A stretch of 64,000 bases of DNA, taken from assembly GCA_023055505.1 (NCBI GenBank), contig JALIRH010000038.1, positions 4,224,327 to 4,288,326 on the forward strand, in the 5' to 3' direction. The translations under genes were made by a program, and so were the position numbers. Every line of letters begins with the position of its first letter. Position 1 is the first letter of the stretch. This stretch comes from Callipepla californica brunnescens. Its lineage: Eukaryota; Chordata; Aves; Galliformes; Odontophoridae. This document shows positions 12,116-24,443 of the stretch, piece after piece. A model generated the notes under the pieces. It made no database searches, was not told the origin of the DNA, and worked only from the letters and a program-made list of their open reading frames with translations.

Positions 12116-13854
12116 ATTTATACTTTTCTAACCAACCCTGAATGCTGAAAGGGAAAATAAGAATAGCTGCACCCTCCAAACTCTGGGAGAAGGCTTGGAT
12201 CCTTATAGACTCAGTATGAAAAAATTCTAATACTTTTTAATCTCTGTTTCGAGCCTTCATTCCCTGCAACACCTAGCATAAATTCACTGTCATACAGAAA
12301 AAAAGTATTCACTGACCTGTTTACCTCCTAATATGTGTACCTGGGATATAACTCAGCCTTCTTCCACCTTCAGCTGCAGCACCTGCTAATTTTGCTGCTG
12401 TCCTTATTTCTTTTAAAGGCAAAACAAGGAAAAGAGTTCCAATCCGGTCAATGTTACTGGAACCTTAGCTAAAACTGATAAAAAAATTGACACCAGACAA
12501 GCTGTCAGACACTTTTTCAAAGTTTGGCTGTAACTGAAAACCATTTACAAATAAATTTTCCTATGTTCATAAAATCCAGTTGTGAGTAATGTTTCATTTA
12601 GTTTTGAGTAAGAATCAAAACTCTCTGTATATATAATCAAGAGCACAGAACTTTCCTGATTGTGTTCTGAACATTTTTTTATTCTTTTAGTTTAAAATAA
12701 GAACAATGATGTAGTTTCAGTGGTCTTACTTCAGTTTCAAGAGAAGATTTTTCAGCCTCTGAAGATAAATTATCCCTTATAAGTGCTTTAAGTTTTCATT
12801 ATTTTTTATCCGTTATCCCTTGAATTTTATTTCAAACATTAAATCAAATAGTAAGAACTCATGGAAGCATTTTTATGCCTGGGTCTTTGTGCTTAAACAA
12901 AGCTATAGGTCATGAGTCCTTGTATTCTTGGTTTTATGTTTTTATCATTAGTGCTAAATCATCATATATCATAGAAAACTTCTGATTTCAGAATGACATG
13001 TATGAATAAAGAAGACATTCAGGATTTATATCAATTGCTCTGAATTTTCAGAAAATGTTCATATATAGAGCATATTTGTGTTCACTATCAATATAAAAAG
13101 CATTTCTTAGGCTTTGTATTGCAGGACTGAGAGCACAAGTTTTACCACGACCTTCGAGTCGTCAGTGAAGTGCAAAACAATGCTTCTTTCTGATCTTGTC
13201 TGTTCATACAGACAGAATGCTGTGTGATTGTTATTGAAGCATGCTGGTGGTTTTCTGATCTGTGTGCTAGAAACACTGTAGGTCAAATAGGTGCATATAT
13301 TTATTCTTCTGAGGAGATTACGGTATACAAGAACCCTTGATACCTCAAGGGTATTTGTAGCTTCAGACATTAGCATTAATACTGACTTTACTGGTGAAGG
13401 GTACATTCAGGAGTACCATTACACTCCATGGCTAACTTAATGATCAGATTTACTCAACCTGTTATACAAGCTTTCTGTAAGAATCCTGCATGAATTGAGG
13501 GTATGTGAGTTAGGGAACATCTCATAATGAAATTTTAGGAAAGAATATTTGCTTTTCTTTGTAGCTATAGTTGTCGAGTAGAATAAGCTACTATATTTAT
13601 ATTATACCTCTTACGTTGCTTCTTTTCCAGGTTCAAAAGCAGTATTCATTTGGATACTGTTTACCTAGGATCACAGAAAGATCTGAGAAATTTATGGGAA
13701 AGAAACTCAGTAAAAATCATTGGACACATAAGACAAATGCATCAACTACTATTACAGTCCAACAGGTTGGACTGCTTGGACAGAAACCATCGGTTCTGAG
13801 AAGCTGCTCTTCACAATATATGAGGTTTAATTTAGCCTACCTTTTCAAGTACTG
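12116..13854. other. Unique sequence between CR1 copies
   Basis: No repeat or gene is recognised. A 99-codon ATG-initiated open frame lies on the minus strand at 13406-13107. It has no recognisable domain and is discussed among the findings. Confidence 0.45.
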
Positions 13855-14642
13855 TGGCCAGTTAGCAACAGAAGCCAATGGGATGAGGCTCAACAAAACC
13901 AAGTGCCATGTCCTGCACTTTGGCCACAACAGCCTCAGGCAGTGCTACAGGCTTGGGGTACAGTGACTGGAAGACTGTGTAGAGGAAATGGACCTGGGAG
14001 TATTGGTTGATGCTCAGCTGAAAAACAGCTGGCAGTGTGTCCAGGTGGCCAAGAAGACCAATGGCATTCTGGCTTGTATCTGAAATAGTGTTGCTAGCAA
14101 GAGCTGTCAAGTAGTTGTAGCTGTGTACTCAGGACTAGTGAGGCCGCACCTCGAGTACTGCATTCAGTTTTGGGCCCCTCACTGCAAGAAAAACGTCAAG
14201 GCTCCAGAGAAGGGTAAGTAAATTGGTGAGGAGTCTGGAGTACAGGCCTTATGAGGACCAGCTGAAGGAGCTGGGATTGTTTAGTCTTGAGGAGGCTTGA
14301 GGAAGACCTAATTGTTTTCTGTAACTTCCTGAAGTGAGGTTGTAGTGAGCTGGGGGTCAGCCTCTTCTCTCATGTAACTAGTGATAGGACTAGAGGGAAT
14401 GGATTCAGGTTGCTCCAGGGGAGATTCAGACTGGATGTTAGGAAATACTACCTTTCTGAAAGAGTGGTCAGGTGCTGGAATGGGCTGCCCAGGTAGGTGG
14501 TGGAGTTTCTGACCCTGGAGATTTTAAAGGAATGTTTAGACATTGAGCAGTGGGATATGGTTTAGAGAGAACAACTGGTGATAGGTGGATGGTTGGACTG
14601 AAATATTTTGTAGGTCTTTTCCAGTCTTGGTGATTTTATGGT
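13855..14642 (+). mobile_element. CR1 LINE, diverged 3' part
   Basis: A plus-strand CR1 copy that starts in ORF2 with MRLNKTKCHVLHFGHNSLRQ (13880-13940, after an in-frame lead), equivalent to MRFNKSKC-LHLGRNN in the other copies. It continues through the region encoding QAAKKANGILACI-like and [13 protein letters not shown] segments and ends with the 3' UTR near 14600-14642. Its tail (gattttatggttcat) is degenerate compared with the ATTCTATG copies, and the body differs more in wording, so it is probably from another or older CR1 subfamily. Several in-frame stops are present. Confidence 0.88.
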
Positions 14643-17600
14643 TCATTGGGTGCAGTCTTGCACTGGCATTAGCTCAGTGTTACCTGAAAGAAGATACCCA
14701 ATATGAAAGCTACAGCAGTGTCTTGTGATGTTGTTCAAAGTGCAAGAAATGAAAGTGATCAGAATATTCACCACAGAAACAGTCAAGCTATAGCAGTAAT
14801 ATACACATATTCAAAGCAATGTCTAAATTTTGAAGCCTCCTATCAGTAAAAAAATGAGCATGTTATTGGGAGAGAATTAGAAATTAAGCTGTTTGTACTG
14901 ACCTTACTCTTCCTTATTATTCCATGTTATGATCAGTTCTGGAAATAGAATATAGGATTTGAAGAAGCTGTTCTTATATTTTTAAATAATTATTTCAATT
15001 GCAAAGAAGTTGATCAGGCATGCAAACTTCTGAAACAGGTAGATGAGAAGATGTTTATATTTGGAGTCCCAAACATTCTTCCTCAAAGTCTCAAAAGCAA
15101 ATTTAAACAAAGGGAGCATGAGTATTTATTATTCTAGAATTATCTGCAGTAAAAATACATCATGGATATATACCTGAATGGGTTCAATTTCACATACATG
15201 CGGCAGAGCAAGCAAGTAACTCAGAGAACAGTTTTTTGCTATGTGCCATGAGTGTGATATGGAGTGATGAAATCTGCAATAATGATGAGGGGTAGGGCTA
15301 ACCCAGTGATGTACCTGAGAAATAAAGAGTGCATTTCTTCAGGTTTATGAATGTTTCTGTTTTGTTATGTTTGCTTTACTAAAATATACACTTTAACATA
15401 ATGACAGGTGTAATGCAATCTGTAAAAAGCGATAATTATCAAGAGTAAGGAAAAGCTATTGATGCAGGTAGTGGTTTTAGTTACCTAAAGAGTAAACAGC
15501 AGTCTGGACAAATGCTCTCTCTAAATAAAAGTGAGAGAGCACAACAATCTACATTTTCCACTTCTGAGGCTAAACAGAAATATAATGTTTTTTAATTTCT
15601 TTGGTTGGTTTTTAAAGAATCTCCACCCAGTATCAAATGTAAGTTTGAACATTTTCTTGATTTGAACTTGGGATGTGTTCTGAAAGACAGAAGAATTATT
15701 CAGCTCAGCCAACTTCTTAGTACTTCTTAGAAAGCAAACAGTTTCATTTTAGGAGGCTATCTTTGAAACAGCTTTGAAAAATAAATAACACTGGAGAGAA
15801 AACACATCTCACAGGAGAAGCTGTTAGGAATGTTCTGCCCTGGAATGCTAAAGGACAGAAAATGACTTGATTTTGAACCAAATATTTGACTATTGTTTGA
15901 CAGTATTAAATAATTAGGTGTTCTTCTGCTAGTCTCATGGCTTATATTTAATATGCCACTCAATGGAACTTCTGATTATACTTGCATGGAATGCGTGAAA
16001 TTGTTTCATGTTTTTTTATGTGGATTATGGCCACTGACTAGCACTTAGCAGTATTAGTTACCTGATTGTTACTAATTCTGCCCTTGAACTTCATGTTGCC
16101 AAGAACTGAGCAACTACCAAGACTATTTTTTTTTCTTTTTTCCTCACAAAAATAAAAATAATTTGTTTCAATAGTTATCTTTCCAGGAGTAAATTTTGCT
16201 TGTGTATCCTTTTCTGTCTTCATTGATGAGATTGGAGAAATATTTCCAGAAGGAAGTTCTGACCAACTATTCTTAATTGCTTTTTTTTCTTTGTTAATTA
16301 TTCTTTTTCACCTCTGTGCAAAGAAAAGGCTCATTAATAATTTGAATTAATCATATAATTTTAATCAGATTCTCTTGTGTCTTCAAGGCTGTCCTGTTGA
16401 CTGTTTTTCTAACTTAGATCACAGTCAGAAATATTCAGAGTTGGACCATTCAGATACAAATCTCTAAGATTATTCTGGAGGAAAATCTCTGCAAAACAGT
16501 GGGAGCCTTTGGATTTTACCAAATGCTTTACCCTGATTTAATTTTCGCTCACTGTATCTCAGTGTCAAGTAACAGTGTTATGTATAGCTGCAGGTTATAT
16601 GTTCTAAGAAAATTGAGATATGATAGCACGAAAGATTATATAGTGCATTACACCTATGAAAAAAATACTGAGGAGAGAAGCCCATCCTTTTGCCTGACAT
16701 ACCTCTCATGAAGTGTAGTTGTACTGTAAAAGCTATATTAAAGCCTATATTTTAGACAGATACAGATTTCATTGAACTGACTACTGGCAGTCACCCATTT
16801 GACATTTGACAGAGAACATATGCATTTCTGTAGTGGCATCTAGATGCTAAACAGGATGGATTTGAGCATCTCAACTCCCAACTGTGGACAAGCGAACAAA
16901 TCTGTATGTGCATTTCCAATGTTAAATGAAAGAAATAACTCTGGATGCCTTAAAAAGTATAGTCTGAATATTTTACTTTTTCAGATGATTTACAGAAAAC
17001 TTCATGTGAGAAAGCAAAGCAAAGTAATGCAACCAACATCAAAATGGAAAAAGAAATCAAAACTCAAATCTGCACTAGATTTAAAAGATCATCTCTTTGG
17101 ACATTTGAAGTGAATGGTTTGAAGTCAGAATATGTCATGGTGTATCTACTTGGGTACAGAGAATGGTTGTGGGAGAAAAAATGTTTTTTTTAGGAATTTA
17201 GCAACATCAAGTGATTCTTGAAACCTTGTTTTTTAAAATGATTTTAGCTACAATCAAGTTCTGTTTGTTTTGTTTTGTTTTTGTTATGTTTTGTTTTGCT
17301 TTTAGGGTACTGAGGTAAATCAGTCATGCTTGTATACATCCAGTTTGCAAATGTACACTTCTAATTGATTTTACACAGCCTCTGTGATTCAAAAGTCTCT
17401 TATGGTAGGGTATTCATCAAATTGTTATTTGACATTCCTTTTTTAGAAAAACATAAAGAGGGGCAAGAAAAATTGTAACCTTTGTTACAGGATTGTAATG
17501 AAAATGCCCCAAATAGCTTTATAAAATAACTGTTCCAGTATGCTGATGGTTTAAAGGAAAAGGATGTAGAAAACAATTAAATAGAGTAAATAGAGTAAAT

Positions 17601-20045
17601 TAAATAGAGTATATTAAATGCTAAAAGGATTCTCTTTCTACTTATGGATTATCTTGGACACCAAGAATTCTATTAACTAGTTATTTCCATTAAATAGTAT
17701 TTTTTTCATCTGTATTTTTAACTGCTTAGATATCATCCTATTTTGAAAATAGAGAGTCAGGGACAAGCTTAAACAGTAAACCTGGAAGAACATATCCTGA
17801 GTCTCACTTAGGATTTATGTTTCCCTATCATATAATAAGAATTCTTCTTGGAAGAATGCTTTGGATCTCTAAATTACTGCCACTTTTTCACTTATGTCAG
17901 CTTGTTCGGAGCTAAAGCATTTCTACTGATGCAATTTGGTAATTTCCATAAAATAACACTGACTGATCATGAAATAAAGTGTCATTCAAACATATTTATT
18001 CTTCTGTGGATCTACATACCTTGAAGGAACCCCACTGCATTATCAGATAGATCGCTAGATGATCTATCTATGAATGACTAGTTAAATACACCAATGATGT
18101 TCTCTTTTTCTTTATTTTTCCTACATGAATTGTATTTTCAGTATTTTTCAAAGGCAGACTTATGCTATTTAAATCATCAGATTTAATTAGAATACTACGA
18201 TTCTAAAACCATCAAGAGTAAACACAGCTGGGACACACTGATATTTCTGTTTCAGCTTATGCTAAAGCAACAAACCTAAAAGAGTAATTGACCCAGCTGA
18301 ACTTAAAAAAAAAAAAAAAGAAAAGAAGTATCAGAAAAAGGGACTAGAATGTTTCAGCATGCTCAAATAGTCTGGAAGCCCCCCATGGTTCTCTTTTCTT
18401 CTTTGCAACTTGTCGTGGTCCTCCTCTGAAGTAATATCAGAGCTAGTTAAATACACCAAAGGATGAAATATTCAGTAAAGAACACTCTTAGTTATACATT
18501 CCTTTAATCCTGAGGCTGCAGAATTTCATTTATGTTCCATACTTTTAATACTATACTAATCAAAGATATGTCTCACCTGTCATAAACTTTCCTTTGGTGC
18601 TCTTCTCCTGGGGTTCAGTATCTAGAATATTACCTGTTGACAACATTTCTTTATCAGAAGTGAAGTTGTTCATGACATTTTGAACAGTATATGAACATAA
18701 AATTAGCTACCATTTTCTGTTCCTTACTGGAGTGCTAAGACTTCAGCAAGTACAAAAGATAACCAGGGTATATTCTATTTAAAACAATGAACAGCAATTT
18801 TCTGGGGTGGACAGTGCCTGTATGAACATAATGGCGGGAATAGCTGATTATATATTAAATTATGACTGAATTTTGTTGTACCAGTAAACTCTTATTTAAC
18901 CTCTGCCTCATGTTGTATGTGCAACCAAAGGAACTGGACAGCCACCTTTACACATCTATGCTCTGTTTCTAAAAGCAGAAATTACTACTTTTTTTGTCAT
19001 AAATCCAACTGTAGTGTGTCTCAGATACACTGAACATTTAATTTTATTTCTTCCCTCACCTACACTAGGAGAAAATAGAAAAGTATAGCTTTATTTTCAC
19101 AGTTTTCCTCTGGCTCTGAAATGTTTTCATATACATTCCAGAGAGTTGCTATGTTGCTTCCAGACATTATCATCTGAGACACTGTGCCAGGGCACTAGAA
19201 AAACTGACTCAATAATTAATCTGTTATTCACAATAAGTAGTTTTCTCTTTGTCTCTTCAACAGTATTTCCTAGAAGTTAAAGCTACATAGTTTCTCAAAG
19301 CTTAGGGTCAGATTATGAGTTATCTAGGCAATCATATACACAGCTAAACATTCTCAAATAAAGTTACACATACACTCAAAATCTCAAAGAGAAATATAGT
19401 AGCAAAAGTTCAATTACCAGTCTTGTAAGAAAGTTAATCTTGAAAATGAAGAAAGGCAGTCCCACCTAAAATTTATGTCAAATTATTTAAATGAAGTGTG
19501 CATGCTATCAGAATAAAATGTTTTAAATAATTTTAATTCATCAGTGAATTATGGTAGAATGTAAGTTGATTTTCTGACCATTTAGGCTATATTAAATGAT
19601 CAAAATCAACACCTTGTTAGGTTTCATTTAAAAAGAAGGTAAATTCTAGAAAGCTAAATGAAGATACCTCTAAAAGTTATATTTTTCTTATACTAAAAAG
19701 TAGGATACAAAGGACTACTATTAGTGAACATCATGACTGCCTAACAAATGAAGTCAAAGATTTATCATGATAGCAACACATGCATATTATAAAAAATTCC
19801 ATGAATAATTTTTATCCATACATCCTCAGTTTTATAAACTTCACGAACAAAGAAATCTCAAATCCATGGTTTCCTCTAAAAATAATTCCTCGAATGTTAC
19901 TCTGTACACAAAGAATTGAAGGTCTTGTGAAAGTATTCAGATGTATCCTTGCGTACTCAAGAGGACAGTAGACACCTGTGTTAGATCTACCGAAACTGGA
20001 TTGTCACTAAAACATTTTTCACATATATGCATCCAGGACTCTCTT
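14643..20045. other. Long unique stretch, AT-rich, no gene seen
   Basis: About 5.4 kb without a recognisable gene or transposon. Small structures seen are a tandem TAAATAGAG-type repeat near 17576-17612 and a 9-base inverted repeat at 18045-18069. The 89-codon open frame at 16844-17113 has a lysine-rich end but no known similarity. Confidence 0.5.
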
Positions 20046-21013
20046 CACAGAATCACAGAATTGTAGGGGTTGGAAAGGACCTCTAGAGATCATCCAGTCC
20101 AAAACCCCTGCCAAACAGGCTCCCTAGACCAGGCTGCACAAGTAGGTGTCCAGGCAGGTCTTGAATGTCTCCAGGGAAGGTGACTTCACAACCGCTCTGG
20201 GCAGCCTATGTCAATGCTCCATCACCAGTGTGAAGAAGTTCCCACACACAATTCTGTAGAACTTCCTATACATAATTCTGTGGCAATTTCCACTTGTCCT
20301 ATCACCACACAATGATAAGAAGTGTCCAGCCTTGTTCCTTTGCCTTCCACTGCTTAGATATTTATAGATGTGGATCAGATCCCCTCTGATTTCTCTTTTT
20401 TCAAGTCTGAACAGACACAGGTCTCTCCTTTCTTCATAAGGGAGGTGTCCCACACTTTTTATCATATCTGTAGCCCTCAGCTGGACTCTTTCAAGGAGAT
20501 CCCAGTATTTTTTGTACTGAGGAGCCCAGAACAGGATGCAGTATTCCAGGTGTGGCCTCACCAGGGCAAAGCAGAGAGGGAGGATCACCTCCCTCGAGCT
20601 GCTGGCCATGTTCTTTTTAATGCACCCCAGGATGCCACTGTCCTTCTTGTCCAGCAGGGCACACTGCTGGCTCATGGCCAGCCTGTCATCCACCAGGACA
20701 CCTAGGTCCCTCTCCTCAGAGCTCCTCTCCAGCAGGTCATCTCCCAACCTGTACCGGTGCATGCTGTTATTCCTCCCTAGGTGCAAGACACTGCACTTGT
20801 TCTTGTTAAACCTCATTCGAATCTTCTTTGTTCAGCTCTCGAGCCTGTTCAGGTCTCATTGAATAGCAACACATTCTGGTATATCAACCATTCCTCCCAG
20901 CTATATATCAACAGAAAACTTGTTGAGGGTGGACTCTATGAGGACTCTATCAGGATAAACCCAGCACTGACCCCTGACAAACACTGCTGAGTACAGGCCT
21001 CCAACTCAACACT
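20046..21013 (-). mobile_element. CR1 LINE, 5'-truncated, with long ORF2 remnant
   Basis: This minus-strand CR1 has its 3' tail at the left edge as two CACAGAAT octamers (20046-20061), then the 3' UTR, then about 0.8 kb of ORF2. It is 5'-truncated near 21013, just after the region encoding the segment downstream of the reverse transcriptase catalytic site. The coding part keeps a 201-codon open frame, which makes it the best preserved CR1 reading frame in the window. Confidence 0.94.
20211..20816 (-). pseudogene. CR1 ORF2 C-terminal remnant, 201 codons open
   Basis: The frame opens with MRFNKNKCSVLHLGRNN and continues through [54 protein letters not shown] and [13 protein letters not shown], then a DLCLFRLEKREIRGDLIHIY segment. 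This is the C-terminal third of CR1 ORF2p, downstream of the reverse transcriptase active site. Compared with other CR1 copies it lacks a few residues between LPYEER and LCLF and departs from the usual pattern before its stop. Upstream sequence (20817-21013) is CR1-derived but out of frame. It encodes no catalytic site and is expected to be non-functional. Confidence 0.85.
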
Positions 21014-22988
21014 TGATCCCAAGGTTTACATTCAGTCAGCATAGTCAGTCTTCTGCATTTGGATCTCTGTTGGAAGCTAAGAGTAGCCATTTCTTATCTC
21101 CTCTAAAGAAGTTCTTGAGCATAAATTATTCTACCTCCGTAAAATTATATTAAAGAGCACTCAGATAACATGATCCTTGAATACTGAAAAGAACTACGGA
21201 TTTGGAATTAATAGCTATAAAAATGAGTATAATTCTGGTCACCATTGAAAGATTTCTTCATAGCTAGTGAAGACATTTATATTCCTTTCTCAAAGACTGT
21301 AAGAAAACCTGTTATTCTCAATTAAAAAATGTGACTAAGCCATTAAGTCAAATTAAATTTTGAAAACTGGGGCTTTATGCACTGAGTTTATGCTGAAACT
21401 CTTAGATCTGTATGTAGGAACTCCAAAACACAACATCAAGAGAGGGAGTCCAAATAATATCCTGCTGAGCTATACCCCAAAATCAGCAAAGGCACATCTG
21501 CACAAATCAGAACAGCTTAGGATGCGCAATGGCAAGCAGAAGCCCAAATAAAGGACTTTGGAGCAACAAACCTCTCTGTCCAGTCTTGTGGGGATTGCAA
21601 AAGTCTTATGGATTGTTTTGAAAAGGAACAAAAACTGAGAAAAGAGAGGGGCTTAGGTGGTTTGGGGGGAGGGGGTGGGAACAAAAAGCTGGAGAAAGGA
21701 GAGGTAAGGAAACAGGAAAGACCAGCAGCATTCAAATAGCTTGCTAGTCTGTGTGTTTCTCTGACACTGCCTTGTGCCTGATCAGCAGTCTGTCCTGTCT
21801 TCTTATTTAAATCCTTTTATAACTCCTTCCCAGGTCAGGGAATCACTATGCTTTGTGTGAATGGGAATTGTGTGAGTGCAGCAGCTGGACTCAGAGCATG
21901 TGTCAGAAGGCCCATGCATCCATGATGCCAGGGACAGACAGATCACAGGGGAGTGAATGGGCTTTAGTAAGAATTAAGGAGAGGAGATGACCTGGAAACC
22001 ATGAGGGTATGATACATTTTCTTCTAACAGAATTTATACTCCATAACATATAAGAATTTTCTGTGCTAGGAGCTATTTACCAGCCACAACTTTTCTGTAT
22101 TGTTGATTTGAGAGAAGGTATGTTTAAATCCAAGGAAAACCTGGAATAGAAAATGTTCTACAGAACTAAATTACAGAAAAACAACACAGATAAAGGTCCT
22201 AAAAGCATCTGGAATTAAAATCTTTTGATGTTCTTTCACTCAACCCTGACTCTCATGTTCTTATTTTCTACCTAGGATTTTATTCATGCATTTACATTTG
22301 TCAGAAATGACTGATGACACAGTATGTCAGCTCTCCATGATCCCCTTTGTTGTGGTATCTCCTGTAATTTACACGAAATTGTTTCATGAAGAGATGCAAA
22401 GATGCTAGGATAGAAATACTGCATACATATTTGTGGAAAAATAGCTTTCCATAGCCAAGTAACTAAAGAGATTCTGGCAAGAAAGAAGACAAACAGCAAT
22501 CACAGATTTAGAGAAAGATACACTAATTTTTTTCAAAATTTCAAGGTATGTTTCTGTATTAAAATATATAAACAAAATTTCAGTGTTAAGGAAAAGGTTT
22601 ATCTTGATTGTTTATTGGTTAGTTTGCTTTTTTCCCCCATTGCCTAGGCATTGTCTAAATCACCTATAAGCTTAACTGTTTTTGTTTGTTTTTTTTTAAG
22701 GAGAATTAGAAGAAGTCATATTTTGGTGAATAACAACCTCAGAAAGAAAGCATGGGCATTAGAATCTGATTTTCTTTTCCACTTTGTTTGTTTTTGTTTT
22801 TTTTTCTTGGACATGCTCTGAGTCATTGCAACCTTCTGTCTCCAAGGTGAAGCTTTGCACAATTCATAGGAAATCTCAGGACATGCAATGTATATTGATA
22901 TATGTTACAATGTTAGAATAGCATGTGAAGGCAGAACAATATAGCTGGGCCTTCATTTTCTTTTTTTTAAACACTTTGAACTGAAAAT
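21014..22988. other. Unique sequence upstream of the solo LTR
   Basis: No exon or transposon is recognised. There is a purine-rich G-run near 21655-21680 and T-rich runs near 22630-22810. Nothing further can be supported. Confidence 0.5.
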
Positions 22989-23563
22989 TGTCAATGGTTT
23001 ATCGTCCGGTTTGACCCGGTACCGTGACAATTGAGGCAGGAGACCCACGGGCCCACACCCCAGGGAAGAGGAAGGGGAAAAGGGAAGAAGGGAGAAAGGA
23101 GATGGGCCTAGGAACAAAACAGCAGCAACGATCTGAGTAGAAAAGCTAATTTACTAAATCAGATATCAGAAAGCAAAATAACACAATATAATACAATATA
23201 ATTGGAATTGAGACTAATGAATCAAATAAAATGAGTAAGAGAGAGTGTCCGATAAACCAAAGGCCTTACGCTAACGTCTGAAGGCGGACGGCTGCAACAC
23301 CCACTGCTGAGCTGATCTCGAAGGGAAGAGAATCGGTCCCATTACCACAGACAGTTTTTATCTTTCCCTCTGAGTGGAAACATGTAAAAATGCAAAGCGT
23401 TGCACAGTCCTCTGGGGAATGTAGTTCTTCTCTTCTGAGACAGGCATATCCATAACGATCGATGATACACAGAGCTGGAGCATTAACTCTTTAACTCCCA
23501 ATACACTACTGATGTTCTGATGTGGAATATCAATAATATAACAAAAATCATAAAACCATGATA
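22989..23563 (-). mobile_element. Solo LTR of an avian endogenous retrovirus, minus strand
   Basis: The element is bounded by short inverted termini, tgtcaatgg at the left and ccatgata at the right. It is flanked by a direct duplication AAAT (22985-22988 and 23564-23567; AAAAT if one base slipped), as expected of an integrated LTR. Its minus-strand 5' part shares long identical blocks with the element at 39315, including gggagttaaagagttaatgc and ccactcagagggaaagataa. The latter contains a TATA-like gataaaaa. The length, about 575 bases, suits an LTR. No gag, pol or env sequence adjoins it, so it is a solo LTR left by recombination. The short duplication would suit an ERVL-like or ERV1-like group. 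The exact family was not determined. Confidence 0.8.
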
Positions 23564-24403
23564 AAATTCACAAAAATAATTGCATCTTGTGTTCATGAGA
23601 GCAGCTAACAGATCCTTGAGAGATGCAGGGTGAAGAGCTATTTCATGTGGGCACAGGAAGTCTGCTCCAGAGTATGTATACTTTCAGCAGTATATGTATA
23701 AGCCAATTCCTGCCTCTTAACCTCACAACCTGCATATGGTTTCCCATTCCTAGGTCAGATAGCGGATAGATACGTAGATACTAGTAATCACTGTCAGGGC
23801 AGAGATCCTTAGTACACTATGCTCAAACGTTGCTCACAGGAAGTGGAATCCTAGATGGGAACAGAAGGTAAACCAATGCTAATCCTCCTGTTGAATTTTC
23901 TTTTACCTTTCCTTCCCCTTCATAAAAAAGTGAGATTTGCCTCTTTGGGGAGGCTTCTATTGAACTCTAGTAACTGAAGGAATAGATTAAAAGGGAAACT
24001 GAAGGGTCTGCTGTCATTTATATGGAGCTGAGGACATATTCATCTAAATTAATTTGGAATTGTATTATAATTTCAACTACAAATATAACAACAGTATTGA
24101 GCTAAACAAGGAGCCAAGGGGTACTGAAGATTGTTTCTGTTATAATATGGTGATGAAGCCAATATCTTTTGGTTTACTCACAAATGACATTTCTGAGGAT
24201 GAGAAGAACAGTACATAATAAATCCAGTGGACTGCCTGCAAAACTAAGAGTACTAAAATATGCAAATCTACTGGAGGTAGAGAACTAACATCCTTTCCTT
24301 CAACGAAAAATAGTACCTACCTGAGTGAAGAGACAAGATTGGCATGCAGAAAAAAAAATATTACCAATATTCATAGGTAGACAATCCAGAACAAATGTTC
24401 GGT

Positions 24404-24443
24404 GTTTTGTTGTTGTTGTTTTGTTTGTTTGTTTGTTTGTTTC
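24404..24443. repeat. TTG/TTTG simple repeat
   Basis: GTTTTGTTGTTGTTG is followed by about five TTTG units. It is low complexity, and a short open frame running through it is a composition artefact. Confidence 0.9.

Noticed and set aside
13571..13966. 131-codon frame joining unique sequence to CR1 ORF2 residues
   Set aside because: It starts with TTG, not ATG, and its last third is the decayed CR1 reading frame; a chance read-through, not a domesticated fusion.
20370..20990. Plus-strand frames across the CR1 at 20046-21013
   Set aside because: Antisense shadows of CR1 ORF2 codons.
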